Shown here: in pieces, positions 10,715-19,012 of the stretch | How positions within the stretch are numbered: position 1 is the first letter of the stretch | Layout: each line of letters opens with the position of its first letter | Source: Tetragenococcus halophilus | Lineage (GTDB): Bacteria; Bacillota; Bacilli; Lactobacillales; Enterococcaceae | Assembly (NCBI RefSeq): GCF_021474685.1 | Contig: NZ_JAKEIT010000007.1 | Coordinates: forward strand, 1 to 64,000 | Length of the DNA stretch: 64,000 bases | Reading direction: 5' to 3' | The notes under the pieces: model-generated | What the model saw: only the letters and a program-made list of their open reading frames with translations | Told to the model about the DNA's origin: nothing | Databases searched by the model: none | Program-made: the position numbers and the translations under genes

Positions 10715-11587
10715 CTATAAGTTTTCTTCAATAGAGCGATAAATAGCTTGGCCAACACCGGAAGCGACATTAGTATCTGTAGTATATTTGGCGTATTCTT
10801 TTACTTCTGGCAGACCATTGCCCATCGCAAAACTAACACCTGCTGTTTGGATCATACTAACATCATTCAGATTATCACCAATTGTCATAACTTCATCCAA
10901 AGAGATACCTCGTTCTTTTGCTATATGAGCGACTGCGATGCCTTTTTGTGCTAAGCGATGGTTGATTTCTAAATTATTTTGTCCAGATGAAGTGACAAAT
11001 AAATTTTCAAAACTTTCATCCACGATACGAGCAGCAGGGCCTAAAAATGCAGCGCCATCTCTATGGAAACAAATAATTTTTAAGACGATAATATCTTCTT
11101 GATGCATTACTTCGCGGATACTATCGACAAAATGGATAGGTAAAAACTCAAGACGTGCAGTGGACATGGCGATTGCCATTTTACGCGTCAAATGGGGCAT
11201 TGCTTCGGCTACTATAGTAGCAAAGTTTTCAATACGTCGTTCTTTACTTTGCGAGAAGGTTCCTTTGTTAGTTGAAATTTCGCAGTAGATGTCTTCTTTT
11301 TCTAAAAGATCTAAAACTTTGTCTGCTGTTTCTACATCGATCGGCTCCATGAACATAGAGTTACCTGCTTTATCAAAAACCTGGGCGCCGTTAAGTGTGA
11401 TCATCGCACATTCAATGCCCGCTTCTTCTAAAGAGGGAAGTGCTTCAAAACGGTTTCGACCTGTAGCCACCATAAATTCCACCCCTTGTGTTTGGGCATA
11501 TTTAATTGCTGCTACGTTTTTTTCAGGAATTTGCATATTTGCATCAAGCAAAGTACCGTCCATATCTGAAGCTATTAGCTTAATCAT
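10715..11587 (-). CDS. Cof-type HAD-IIB phosphatase
   Basis: A 290-residue HAD hydrolase of the Cof/YwpJ type. Motif I is DMDGTLLD (nucleophile Asp near residue 8, acid/base Asp two residues on), motif II ATGRN, and motifs III/IV are K and GDNLNDVSMI. The inserted C2B cap recognises the substrate. Such enzymes dephosphorylate sugar phosphates, FMN or similar small molecules in the cytoplasm; the substrate cannot be told from sequence. GAAAGGAAC precedes ATG 11587. It probably shares a transcript with the YxjI-like gene. Confidence 0.9.
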   Translation of the reverse strand: MIKLIASDMDGTLLDANMQIPEKNVAAIKYAQTQGVEFMVATGRNRFEALPSLEEAGIECAMITLNGAQVFDKAGNSMFMEPIDVETADKVLDLLEKEDIYCEISTNKGTFSQSKERRIENFATIVAEAMPHLTRKMAIAMSTARLEFLPIHFVDSIREVMHQEDIIVLKIICFHRDGAAFLGPAARIVDESFENLFVTSSGQNNLEINHRLAQKGIAVAHIAKERGISLDEVMTIGDNLNDVSMIQTAGVSFAMGNGLPEVKEYAKYTTDTNVASGVGQAIYRSIEENL

Positions 11588-11805
11588 ATATTTGTTCCTT
11601 TCATCCTAGGCAAGTAAAAAATCTACAAAAGTCCATTCGTAAAATGACTTTATATTGCCGCTTCTTCTTTTTATACAATTTTAGTTTACCATATTCTTAT
11701 TAGAATTTCTTAGCTAGAAAAAAGTTTTTTAGTAAAAAAATGTGTCTTTACTTGTAGCCAGTCAATTTCTGAGATATCCTTAAAAATAAGGAGGATTTAT
11801 TTCAA

Positions 11806-12486
11806 ATGAAGACGATCATTAATAATAGTTGGCAAGATATTTTAGCTGACGAGTTCCAAAAGCCATACTATAAAGATTTACGAGAATTTTTAAAAGAAGA
11901 ATATGCTAGTCAGAAAATTCATCCTGATATGTATCACATTTTTGAGGCTTTACAGATAACGCCTTACGAAAAGGTGAAAATCGTTATTTTAGGTCAAGAT
12001 CCCTACCACGGCCCGAATCAAGCACATGGCTTATCTTTTTCAGTACAGCCAGGTGTTAAAGTGCCACCTTCTTTACAAAATATTTATAAAGAATTGGAAA
12101 GTGACTTAGGCATTCCGCCGGTAAATCATGGATATTTAGTGCCTTGGGCCAAACAAGGGATTTTATTATTAAATACGGTTTTAACCGTACGAGAAGGCCA
12201 AGCTTATTCACACCGAGGAAAAGGTTGGGAACATTTGACCGATAAAGTCATTGAAAAATTAAATGAACGCCAAGACCCTGTGATATTTATTCTATGGGGA
12301 AAACCTGCGCAAAAGAAAATTTCTATGATCGACACAAGCAAACATGTGATCATTAAATCTGTTCATCCCAGCCCGTTATCTGCTCACCGTGGCTTTTTTG
12401 GATCAAAACCTTTTTCTCAAGCCAATAATGCGCTTATCGCTTTAGGTAAAGAACCTATTGATTGGCGACTACCACAAAAAGTATAA
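11806..12486 (+). CDS. ung: Uracil-DNA glycosylase
   Basis: A 226-residue family-1 uracil-DNA glycosylase that removes uracil from DNA to start base-excision repair. The water-activating loop [18 protein letters not shown] contains the catalytic Asp and His. The minor-groove intercalation loop [19 protein letters not shown] is intact. Length equals the family norm. AAGGAGG lies upstream of ATG 11806. The order ung, pta, tsaE, GNAT on one strand is, from memory, shared with enterococci and supports that placement. Confidence 0.97.
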   Translation: MKTIINNSWQDILADEFQKPYYKDLREFLKEEYASQKIHPDMYHIFEALQITPYEKVKIVILGQDPYHGPNQAHGLSFSVQPGVKVPPSLQNIYKELESDLGIPPVNHGYLVPWAKQGILLLNTVLTVREGQAYSHRGKGWEHLTDKVIEKLNERQDPVIFILWGKPAQKKISMIDTSKHVIIKSVHPSPLSAHRGFFGSKPFSQANNALIALGKEPIDWRLPQKV

Positions 12487-12638
12487 CAGATTAAAAGCCG
12501 TAATATAGCAGTTCATCTTTTCAAATCAAGCAAATGTTTAAAAGGTGTTTTTTTTATTAATACAGAAAGAAGCCCTGTTTTTTTCCGCTGTTATAGTGTA
12601 TGATGAAGAGGTAAATAAAATCTGGAGGGAACCAATTC

Positions 12639-13619
12639 ATGGAATTATTTGATAGTCTGAAATTTAAAATTGTTCGTCGCGGAATCAAAATCGCTTTTCC
12701 CGAAGCATCAGATACGCGTATTTTAAGTGCCGTTGCTCGTTTAAGAGGGGAAGAATTGATTGAACCAGTCTTAATCGGAAAGCAAAGTGAAATTGAAACA
12801 GCCGCAGCTACTCGGGGAATCAATATTTCTAATATGACGATTTATGATCCGGACAATTGTAAGCGCTGGGAACAAATTGTAGAAGCATTTTTGGAACGCC
12901 GTAAAGGAAAAGCTACTCGTGAGCAAGCAGAAGAAATTCTAAAAGATGAAAATTATTTTGGAACGATGTTGACTTATATGGGAATCACTGATGGTTTAGT
13001 ATCAGGCGCGATCCATGCTACCGGTGATACGGTACGTCCGGCTTTACAAATCATTAAAACAAAACCTGGTGTAAGTCGTACAAGTGGTGCGTTTTTGATG
13101 ATGCGGGGAAATGAACAAGAAAAATATATCTTTTCAGATTGTGCGATCAATATTGCCCCTGAACCCAAAGAATTAGCAGAAATTGCGGTTGAATCAGCTA
13201 AAACAGCGGAAATGTTTGATATTGATCCAAAGGTAGCCATGTTAAGTTTTTCTACTAAAGGATCTGCGCATGGCCCGCAGTCAGACGCGACTATCGAAGC
13301 TACGAAATTGGCAAAAGATTTAGCGCCCGAGCTGCCAATTGACGGCGAATTGCAATTTGATTCAGCCTATATTCAAACAGTGGCTCAACTAAAAGCTCCT
13401 GAATCTGATGTGGCCGGCAAAGCGAATGTCTTTGTCTTTCCTGATTTACAATCTGGAAACATCGGCTATAAGATTGCACAACGCTTAGGAAACTTTGAAG
13501 CTATTGGTCCGATTTTACAAGGCTTAAATAAGCCGGTTTCTGATTTGTCTCGTGGCTGTAATGAAGAAGATGTTTATAAGCTAGCAATTATTACTGCAGG
13601 ACAATCATTGATGAACTAA
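12639..13619 (+). CDS. pta: Phosphate acetyltransferase
   Basis: A 326-residue phosphotransacetylase of the short Firmicute type. It interconverts acetyl-CoA and acetyl phosphate in acetate fermentation. Conserved stretches include GLVSGAIHATGDTVRPALQ, TKPGVSRTSGAFLM and the C-terminal NVFVFPDLQSGNIGYK; the last region is a family signature. There is no N-terminal DRTGG regulatory domain, as is usual for this group. CTGGAGGGA precedes ATG 12639. It is followed by its own terminator. Confidence 0.95.
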   Translation: MELFDSLKFKIVRRGIKIAFPEASDTRILSAVARLRGEELIEPVLIGKQSEIETAAATRGINISNMTIYDPDNCKRWEQIVEAFLERRKGKATREQAEEILKDENYFGTMLTYMGITDGLVSGAIHATGDTVRPALQIIKTKPGVSRTSGAFLMMRGNEQEKYIFSDCAINIAPEPKELAEIAVESAKTAEMFDIDPKVAMLSFSTKGSAHGPQSDATIEATKLAKDLAPELPIDGELQFDSAYIQTVAQLKAPESDVAGKANVFVFPDLQSGNIGYKIAQRLGNFEAIGPILQGLNKPVSDLSRGCNEEDVYKLAIITAGQSLMN

Positions 13620-13632
13620 AAAAGTATTTTTT

Positions 13633-13682
13633 AAAGCTGAAAAAGTTGGTTGAAGTCAGTGCCAACTCTTTTAGCTTTTTTG
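13633..13682 (+). terminator. pta terminator
   Basis: AAAGCTGAAAAAGTTGG (13633-13649) pairs with CCAACTCTTTTAGCTTT (13662-13678), with a small internal bulge and a final T-run. Confidence 0.9.
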
Positions 13683-13704
13683 AATTGAAATACTTAGATT
13701 AACA

Positions 13705-13862
13705 AAATGAGGGAGTGTTTTTACTGGAACACTTCCTACAATTGGTTTTTCAGGGATTAAATCATGGATTGACTCCCCATGTTTGAAAAGATGGAGAGTG
13801 TTTAGAAAGACTCCTTGTGTTTTAGTTAAGATGGAATAAATAAAGGGAGCTTTTTCAAAAAC
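13705..13862. repeat. Weak roughly 41-bp repeat array (GGGAGTG/ACTCC family)
   Basis: GGGAGTGTTT (13711), GGGATTAAA (13754) and GGAGAGTGTTT (13793) recur at about 40-43 bp. The complementary words ACTTCC (13731), ACTCCC (13772) and ACTCCT (13810) follow at 41 and 38 bp. Each pair can form a short hairpin. The array is more decayed than the others in the window. It occupies the pta-tsaE gap, which otherwise shows no gene. Confidence 0.45.
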
Positions 13863-14010
13863 TGGTAAATATGGTGAATGAATGACCTGATTTTACTTTC
13901 TGAGCTTTTGCAATTGTGGATTTTTTACTACTCAGCAGAAGACTGTAAAATCTTTGCCATTTTCTATTAAAGCAGCTATACTAGCCATTGATTGAAAGGA
14001 AGTGAAAAAG

Positions 14011-14475
14011 GTGATCACTTTACAAGACCTAGAAGCCACAGAAGAATTTGCAACCATCATTGGTGAAGTGGCCAAAGCGGGCGATAATTTAATCTTGACC
14101 GGAGATTTAGGCGCTGGTAAAACAACCTTAACTAAAGGAATCGCTAAAGGTTTGGAAATCAAACAAACGATTAAAAGCCCCACTTATACAATTATTCGAG
14201 AATACCCTAATGGAAGACTGCCTTTGTATCATATGGATGTTTATCGGATTGATTCAGGTGCTTGGGATTTAGGCTTAGATGAATATTTTGAAGGTGATGG
14301 CTTTTGTGTAATCGAATGGGGAAAACAATTAGAAGATGCTGTACCTTTGGATTATTTAGAACTTACTATCGAGAAAGATTCGGATGATGAAAACAAACGT
14401 GAAGTTGTATTGCAGGCATTTGGAAAGCAAGCAGAAGATTTCAAAAAAAGAATCGAGAAAAGATGGGAGCTGTAA
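14011..14475 (+). CDS. tsaE: tRNA threonylcarbamoyladenosine biosynthesis ATPase TsaE
   Basis: TsaE works with TsaB and TsaD to put the t6A modification on ANN-decoding tRNAs. The Walker A motif GDLGAGKTTLTKG and the following SPTYTIIREYP and YHMDVYR segments are diagnostic, and CVIEWG is the late conserved block. Length is about 154 residues. The start is uncertain between GTG 14011, about 10 nt after AAAGGA, and GTG 14002, which would almost touch that site. The GNAT gene follows one base after the stop, so they are translationally close. Confidence 0.93.
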   Translation: MITLQDLEATEEFATIIGEVAKAGDNLILTGDLGAGKTTLTKGIAKGLEIKQTIKSPTYTIIREYPNGRLPLYHMDVYRIDSGAWDLGLDEYFEGDGFCVIEWGKQLEDAVPLDYLELTIEKDSDDENKREVVLQAFGKQAEDFKKRIEKRWEL

Positions 14476-14476
14476 A

Positions 14477-15001
14477 ATGTCTGAAGAAGTAGATGTTAAC
14501 ATCCGGGAAGCATTAGCCGAAGATGCTGAGCAGATAGTAAAAGTTTCGCAAATTATCGGCAAACAAACGGAATTTTTAGTCATGGACGAATATGGCATGG
14601 ATTTGCCGATTAATTTATTAGAAAATCAACTCGAAACAATTTATGAGAGTGATAAGCAATTACTTTTGCTTGCAGAAGTAGACGGACAAATTGTGGGAAC
14701 TGCTTCTGTCAGAACAAGTGAAGAAAAACGCATCTCACATATTGGCGAAGTAGGCATCTCAATTTTAAAAGAGTACTGGGGTATAGGCTTAGGTAGTGTT
14801 TTATTAGAAGAATTGATCGATTGGTCCCAACAAACAGGACAGATCCGTCGTTTAGAGTTAACTGTACAAAAACAAAATAGCCGCGCAAGCCATCTTTATG
14901 AAAAATTTGGTTTTCAAACCGAAGCCGTACTAGAGCGTGGCGCTATTGGTGATGACGGACGATTTTTGGATGTGTTGTTGATGAGTAAGATGATTGATTA
15001 A
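14477..15001 (+). CDS. GNAT-family N-acetyltransferase
   Basis: A 174-residue GNAT protein. The acetyl-CoA loop is ISILKEYWGIGLGSVLLEEL, followed by LTVQKQNSRASHLYEKFGF. The pattern resembles the RimJ/RimL/PhnO side of the family, but the substrate is unknown. The start is ATG 14477, one base after the tsaE stop and preceded by GGGAG (14465-14469); a longer open frame beginning inside tsaE has no ribosome binding site. The genes tsaE-GNAT form a tight pair. The 41-bp repeat array begins 15 bp after its stop. Confidence 0.87.
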   Translation: MSEEVDVNIREALAEDAEQIVKVSQIIGKQTEFLVMDEYGMDLPINLLENQLETIYESDKQLLLLAEVDGQIVGTASVRTSEEKRISHIGEVGISILKEYWGIGLGSVLLEELIDWSQQTGQIRRLELTVQKQNSRASHLYEKFGFQTEAVLERGAIGDDGRFLDVLLMSKMID

Positions 15002-15015
15002 TGCTGTAAGCTAAA

Positions 15016-15300
15016 TTGAGTAGAGAAATGTGGTTTCTTTACTCAAGAATTTGATAATGAGTAAAAGATCAGCAAATGCTTACTCAATATCTTGATAACG
15101 AGTAAAGAATCAATGTTCCATTACTCAATCGAGTGGATATTAGCGTAAAAAGCATCTAGCCATCTTATTTTAGCTAATATTGAGTAATAAATGATTAATT
15201 CCTTACTCAAAATTTTAATAATGAGTAATGAAATGGATTTTCTTTACTCAAAATGACAAAATTGAGTAAAGAATCAAATTTTCCTTACTCAAAAGCACTA
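15016..15300. repeat. Tandem 41-bp palindromic repeat array, TGAGTAA...TTACTCA family
   Basis: TGAGTA or CGAGTA begins at 15017, 15058, 15099, 15181, 15222 and 15263. Every spacing is 41 bp, except one gap of exactly 82 bp. Each unit carries TTACTCA about 25-30 bp on, so it can fold into a hairpin. The unit inside the 82-bp gap (about 15139-15180) has ATTAGC at its left end and GCTAAT at its right end: the sequence changed but the palindrome was kept. It lies between convergent genes, ahead of the exonuclease terminator. Confidence 0.92.
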
Positions 15301-15304
15301 TAAT

Positions 15305-15342
15305 AAAAGGCAAGAGCCCATCAGAATGAGTTCTTGCCTTTT
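15305..15342. terminator. Bidirectional terminator
   Basis: AAAAGGCAAGA (15305-15315) pairs with TCTTGCCTTTT (15332-15342); the stem reaches into the stop codon of the minus-strand exonuclease gene. Confidence 0.88.
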
Positions 15343-15874
15343 ATTTTGCCGTTACTAATTTTTTAAAAGGTTCAGTACCGAAATACTTTTCTTCTTCTAG
15401 TAAAATATTTGCGCAAGCACGACTATCAGCTAGCGCATCGTGATGATTATCCAGTGGAATATGCAAAAAGTCACACATTGTATTCAATCGGTGATTACTG
15501 ATTTCTGGATAAAGTTTGCGACTTGTTTTGACTGTACATAATGATAAAAATCGGGCAGGTTCTAAGTTATAATAGTTTAGACAGCCTGCTAATACGCTGT
15601 TATCAAAGCTAGCATTGTGAGCTATAACGAGATTATTTTCTTGAAAGTAAGGATGGATCGTTTGCCAAATTTCAGGAAATTTTGGTGCATCGGCAACATC
15701 TTCTGGACGAATGCCGTGAATTTGAATGTTTTTCCAGAAAAACTTTGTTTCCGGTTTAATTAAAGTATAATATTCGTCTACGATTTGGCTATTTTCTACC
15801 ATTACTAAAGCTAGTGAACAAGCACTGTGTCTTTGGTAGTTAGCTGTTTCAAAATCCATTGCGACAAAATTCAT
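15341..15874 (-). CDS. DnaQ-like 3'-5' exonuclease (DEDDh)
   Basis: A 177-residue stand-alone exonuclease domain like the epsilon subunit of DNA polymerase III. The four acidic positions are visible: DFET (ExoI, residues 7-10), HNASFD (ExoII) and HHDALADSRA (ExoIII with the DEDDh His). Such proteins proofread or degrade single-stranded DNA or RNA. There is no polymerase or helicase domain, and PolC of Firmicutes carries its own exonuclease, so this one is probably accessory. It is monocistronic. Confidence 0.88.
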   Translation of the reverse strand: MNFVAMDFETANYQRHSACSLALVMVENSQIVDEYYTLIKPETKFFWKNIQIHGIRPEDVADAPKFPEIWQTIHPYFQENNLVIAHNASFDNSVLAGCLNYYNLEPARFLSLCTVKTSRKLYPEISNHRLNTMCDFLHIPLDNHHDALADSRACANILLEEEKYFGTEPFKKLVTAK

Positions 15875-16049
15875 TTGATATACATCTCCTATTAAAGGGC
15901 TGGTATGTTCCTTTTGAATATACCTTTATATTTTAGCACCGATCCAGTTTTCCTTCAAATTTTCTGTCGTGAGAAAGTAGGTTGTATAAGTTTTGTTTTA
16001 ACTAAAAATAAGTTAATATAAAAGCAAATTAAAGTTTGGGGGATCAGAG

Positions 16050-16967
16050 ATGAAGGTGGGCGTTTTAGGTCTAGGAAATATTGCGCAAAAAGCTTATTTA
16101 CCTGTTTATACGCAAATGCAAGATCAAGCAGAGTTTTATTTTGCGACTAGAAATAAAGAAGTACAAAAAAAGTTACAAAATGAGTATCACCTACAGCATA
16201 TGAGTACGTATTTGGATGATTTATTAGCAGAAGGGATCCAAGCCTGTTTTATTCATACAGCGACCAAAACACATTATTCTTTGGTAAAAAAATGTTTAGA
16301 AAACGGCGTGGATGTATTTGTCGATAAACCTTTAAGTGAAGATATTGCAGAAGTAGAAGAACTATTAAATCTAGCCAAAAAGAAAGAACGAATTTTAATG
16401 GTTGGGTTTAATCGTCGATTCGCTCCTATGGTAGAAAGATTGAACAAACAAAAGCTTAAGCGCATGTTATTTTTGGAAAAGAATCAGGTATTCAATTCTG
16501 AAGAGACGGCCTTTGAAATTTTTGATGTTTTTTTACATTTGGTCGATACGGCAATTTATCTCTTAGATGATCCGGTTCAAACATTTTACAGTGATATTCG
16601 TGAAACTAAGCAATATTTAGAGACAGCTTTGCTTAAGTTAGAAACAAAACAATCGACAGCGATTTTGAGTATGGATACTAAAAGTGGAAGTAATCAGGAA
16701 AACTATCAAGTAACTAGCGAAAAAGGAACGCATCGTTTAACGAATTTAACAAAATATATCACGCAAAAAGAAAATATAGAGCAGGTGGAAACTTTTGGTG
16801 ATTGGGAAAATACTTTGGTAAAACGTGGATTTTATCCAATGATTCAAGCTTTTCTTATGGCTTTAAAGACTCGTTCAACGACAGATTTACGTCAGGAAAA
16901 TGTATATGATAGTCATAAAATTTGCGCGGAAATATTAAAACAAGTTGAAAAAAATAGAATGAGCTAA
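16050..16967 (+). CDS. Gfo/Idh/MocA-family oxidoreductase
   Basis: A 305-residue NAD(P)-dependent oxidoreductase with the N-terminal Rossmann fold (GVLGLGNIAQKAYLP, residues 3-17) and the family signature VDKPLSEDIAE with the conserved Lys-Pro. The C-terminal half is the alpha/beta substrate domain (MVGFNRRFAPMVE). Similar short virulence factor MviM-like members exist in many Firmicutes, with unknown substrates. It precedes murB by 71 bp measured to the likely GTG start, so cotranscription is plausible. Confidence 0.85.
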   Translation: MKVGVLGLGNIAQKAYLPVYTQMQDQAEFYFATRNKEVQKKLQNEYHLQHMSTYLDDLLAEGIQACFIHTATKTHYSLVKKCLENGVDVFVDKPLSEDIAEVEELLNLAKKKERILMVGFNRRFAPMVERLNKQKLKRMLFLEKNQVFNSEETAFEIFDVFLHLVDTAIYLLDDPVQTFYSDIRETKQYLETALLKLETKQSTAILSMDTKSGSNQENYQVTSEKGTHRLTNLTKYITQKENIEQVETFGDWENTLVKRGFYPMIQAFLMALKTRSTTDLRQENVYDSHKICAEILKQVEKNRMS

Positions 16968-17038
16968 ACTAGCAGTAGTCAGTTCGCTAAGAACGTGATA
17001 GAATGAGTAAGATGTTTGCAAAAAAGGAGAAATTCTCG

Positions 17039-17971
17039 GTGGATAAAGAAAAATTAGTACAACAATTTCCTGCGATTAATTTATTGATAGATGAACCTTT
17101 AAAATATTATACATTTACAAAAACAGGTGGACCAGCTGACGTTTTAGCTTTTCCGGAAACTGCAGAGGAAGCAGAAGAATTAGTTTTGTATTGTCGTAAT
17201 CATGACATTCCTTGGCTAGTTTTAGGAAACGCTAGTAACTTAATTGTTCGTGATGGTGGCATCCGAGGACTTGTCATTATGCTTTTGTCGATGGATCAAA
17301 TTAAAGTTACTGACAATACAGTTGAAGTGCAGGCAGGCGCACGCTTAATAGATACCAGTTATGCAGCGCTTGATGCGTCTTTGAGTGGTTTAGAATTTGC
17401 TTGTGGTATTCCTGGAAGTGTGGGCGGCGCAGTCTTTATGAATGCTGGCGCTTATGGCGGTGAAATAAAAGATGTATTTGCTTCTAGCGATGTTTTGATG
17501 CCAGATGGTACAGTGCAAACTTTTTCTAACCAAGATATGGATTTTAGCTATCGAAATAGCATCATTCAAGTTCGCCATGGCATTATTTTAAATGCACGCT
17601 TTTCACTACAAGAAGGACAGCACCATTTTATCAAAGAACGTATGGATGAGTTGACTTATTTACGAGAATCTAAACAACCCTTAGAGTACCCTTCCTGTGG
17701 AAGTGTCTTCAAACGACCACCCGGTCATTTCACAGGACAGTTGATCCAAGAGGCTGGCCTACAAGGATTACAATGGGGCGGCGCGCAGGTTTCTAATAAA
17801 CACGCAGGTTTTATTATTAACCTAGATGGTGCAACAGCTACGGATTATGTAGAACTGATCGGCCATATTCAAGAAGTGATTAAAGAAAAATTTGACGTTG
17901 ACTTGCAAACCGAGGTAAGAATTATCGGAGAAGAAGTCAATGAGACAATGATTGATAAAAACCAGAAATAG
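17039..17971 (+). CDS. murB: UDP-N-acetylenolpyruvoylglucosamine reductase
   Basis: MurB (about 310 residues) makes UDP-MurNAc from UDP-GlcNAc-enolpyruvate using FAD and NADPH, an essential peptidoglycan step. The FAD-binding region shows TKTGGPADVLAFP, LGNASNLIVRDGGIRG and GIPGSVGGAVFMNAGAYGGE. The type II pattern YPSCGSVFKRPPG carries the catalytic Ser, and the late E of LQTEVRIIGE completes the site. The start is taken as GTG 17039, 9 nt after AAGGAGA; an in-frame ATG at 17003 lacks a ribosome binding site. Confidence 0.95.
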   Translation: MDKEKLVQQFPAINLLIDEPLKYYTFTKTGGPADVLAFPETAEEAEELVLYCRNHDIPWLVLGNASNLIVRDGGIRGLVIMLLSMDQIKVTDNTVEVQAGARLIDTSYAALDASLSGLEFACGIPGSVGGAVFMNAGAYGGEIKDVFASSDVLMPDGTVQTFSNQDMDFSYRNSIIQVRHGIILNARFSLQEGQHHFIKERMDELTYLRESKQPLEYPSCGSVFKRPPGHFTGQLIQEAGLQGLQWGGAQVSNKHAGFIINLDGATATDYVELIGHIQEVIKEKFDVDLQTEVRIIGEEVNETMIDKNQK

Positions 17972-17996
17972 AAGTTAATTTAAGATACTAGAAGAT

Positions 17997-18043
17997 CCAT
18001 AGAAGTTCGCCTATTTGTGCAAATTTCTATGGTGTTTTATTTT
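17997..18043 (+). terminator. murB terminator
   Basis: CCATAGAAGTTCGC (17997-18010) pairs with GCAAATTTCTATGG (18019-18032), with a mismatch or wobble at two positions; a T-rich tract follows. Confidence 0.85.
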
Positions 18044-18128
18044 TCACGGAAATTATGTACCATTAGTAAGTATTTTGTTATAGTAATTCGACACGTCTTA
18101 AGCAAATAAGAAAAAAATTATTGACTCT

Positions 18129-18177
18129 AAATAAGCATTGATAAATCTCTCAAGAGACATTTATCAATGCTTATTTT
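18129..18177. terminator. Terminator of the XRE regulator
   Basis: AATAAGCATTGATAAAT and ATTTATCAATGCTTATT form a long perfect stem. The hairpin ends 4 bp before the stop codon position of the minus-strand gene. Confidence 0.9.
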
Positions 18178-18180
18178 TAA

Positions 18181-18504
18181 TTAATTATCATAAGTATCAA
18201 GGATTTCATTAAAAGCTTTTAGTAACGTTTCTTTTTTAGCGTGGCGCTCTATTTTTTGGAGAAACTGATTAATTTGATTATCGTTTTGTTCGAATGGTTG
18301 AAAAAGTGTCGTTAAGTTGATATTTAATGCGTTAGTGATTCTTATTAGTGTGCTAAGTGTCCAATTACGTTGGCCTCTTTCTAATAAACCAATTTGGTCG
18401 GATGTTAAATTGACTAACTCACCGACTTCTTGTTGTGTTAAACCCTTCATTTCTCGATAAGCTACAAGCTGTTTACCGATTTCTTTTTCTTGTTCTAACT
18501 TCAT
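18181..18504 (-). CDS. XRE-family helix-turn-helix regulator
   Basis: A 107-residue DNA-binding protein with one Cro/C1-type domain (VAYREMKGLTQQEVGELV, then DQIGLLERGQRNWTLSTL). A short C-terminal tail (about 45 residues) is rich in charged and Gln/Asn residues and has no recognisable domain. The start is ATG 18504 with AGGAG upstream; an open frame nine codons longer lacks a site. Its target is unknown. It faces away from the sugar-acid operon, with 508 bp of regulatory DNA between them. Confidence 0.85.
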   Translation of the reverse strand: MKLEQEKEIGKQLVAYREMKGLTQQEVGELVNLTSDQIGLLERGQRNWTLSTLIRITNALNINLTTLFQPFEQNDNQINQFLQKIERHAKKETLLKAFNEILDTYDN

Positions 18505-18696
18505 CAATATTCTCCTATATTTTGTTAGCATTAACCATTTTTGTTCCTGAATACAACTAAATTAATTATAAGTTTCAATATATTTTTAATATACAGATTT
18601 ATAGTAAACTTTTTTGTTTAAACGTTGATTAAAAGTAATTTAAGAGTTACAATAAATATGTGTTCAAATTGTTTTATTAATTATTAGTTTATTTTT

Positions 18697-18710
18697 TGAA
18701 AGCGCTAAAA
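18697..18710 (+). promoter_or_regulatory. cre-like CcpA site
   Basis: TGAAAGCGCTAAAA matches the cre consensus TGWAARCGYTWNCW at all but one position (A instead of C at position 13). It lies about 300 bp before the sugar-acid operon, in the zone where its promoter must be, so carbon catabolite repression by CcpA is likely. Confidence 0.75.
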
Positions 18711-18747
18711 TTGTAAAATAAGGGGAGTAACTGGATTTTACGGGCTT

Positions 18748-18802
18748 AACCCAAGCTTTTTCCTTAGTTTAGGCTAAAGAAGAGTTTGGGTTTTATTTTT
18801 AT
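18748..18802 (+). terminator. Leader terminator/attenuator upstream of the sugar-acid operon
   Basis: AACCCAAGCTTTTTCCTTAG (18748-18767) pairs almost throughout with CTAAAGAAGAGTTTGGGTT (18774-18792), followed by TTTATTTTTATTTT. It lies downstream of the cre site and 210 bp before the first operon gene. No gene ends upstream on this strand, which points to an attenuator read by a protein or RNA sensor. I could not match it to a known riboswitch, T-box or a clear BglG-type antiterminator. Confidence 0.75.
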
Positions 18803-19012
18803 TTTAAAAATTAAGCGAGCAAAATTAAGCGAGGAGGGAAAAATAATAACAATTTATAAATAAGAATATAAACTAATAAACAATAATTGGTAATTAAAGG
18901 AGGTGAAAGCATATAACATAGCTTTTCAACTTTTTAAAGCATTAAGAGTATTAATTTCTAATGTTGTCGAGACTATTAACTAAGCGAAAATAATTATACG
19001 AAGGAGAAAAAG

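Noticed and set aside
15016-15300. Regularly spaced repeats resembling a CRISPR array
   Set aside because: Units abut each other, are degenerate and palindromic over their whole length, have no unique spacers, and no cas gene is in the window.
18711-18850. T-box, or a BglG-type RAT site, in the leader of the sugar-acid operon
   Set aside because: No T-box sequence (TGGNACCGCG-like) is seen, and the segment before the hairpin does not match a RAT site convincingly.
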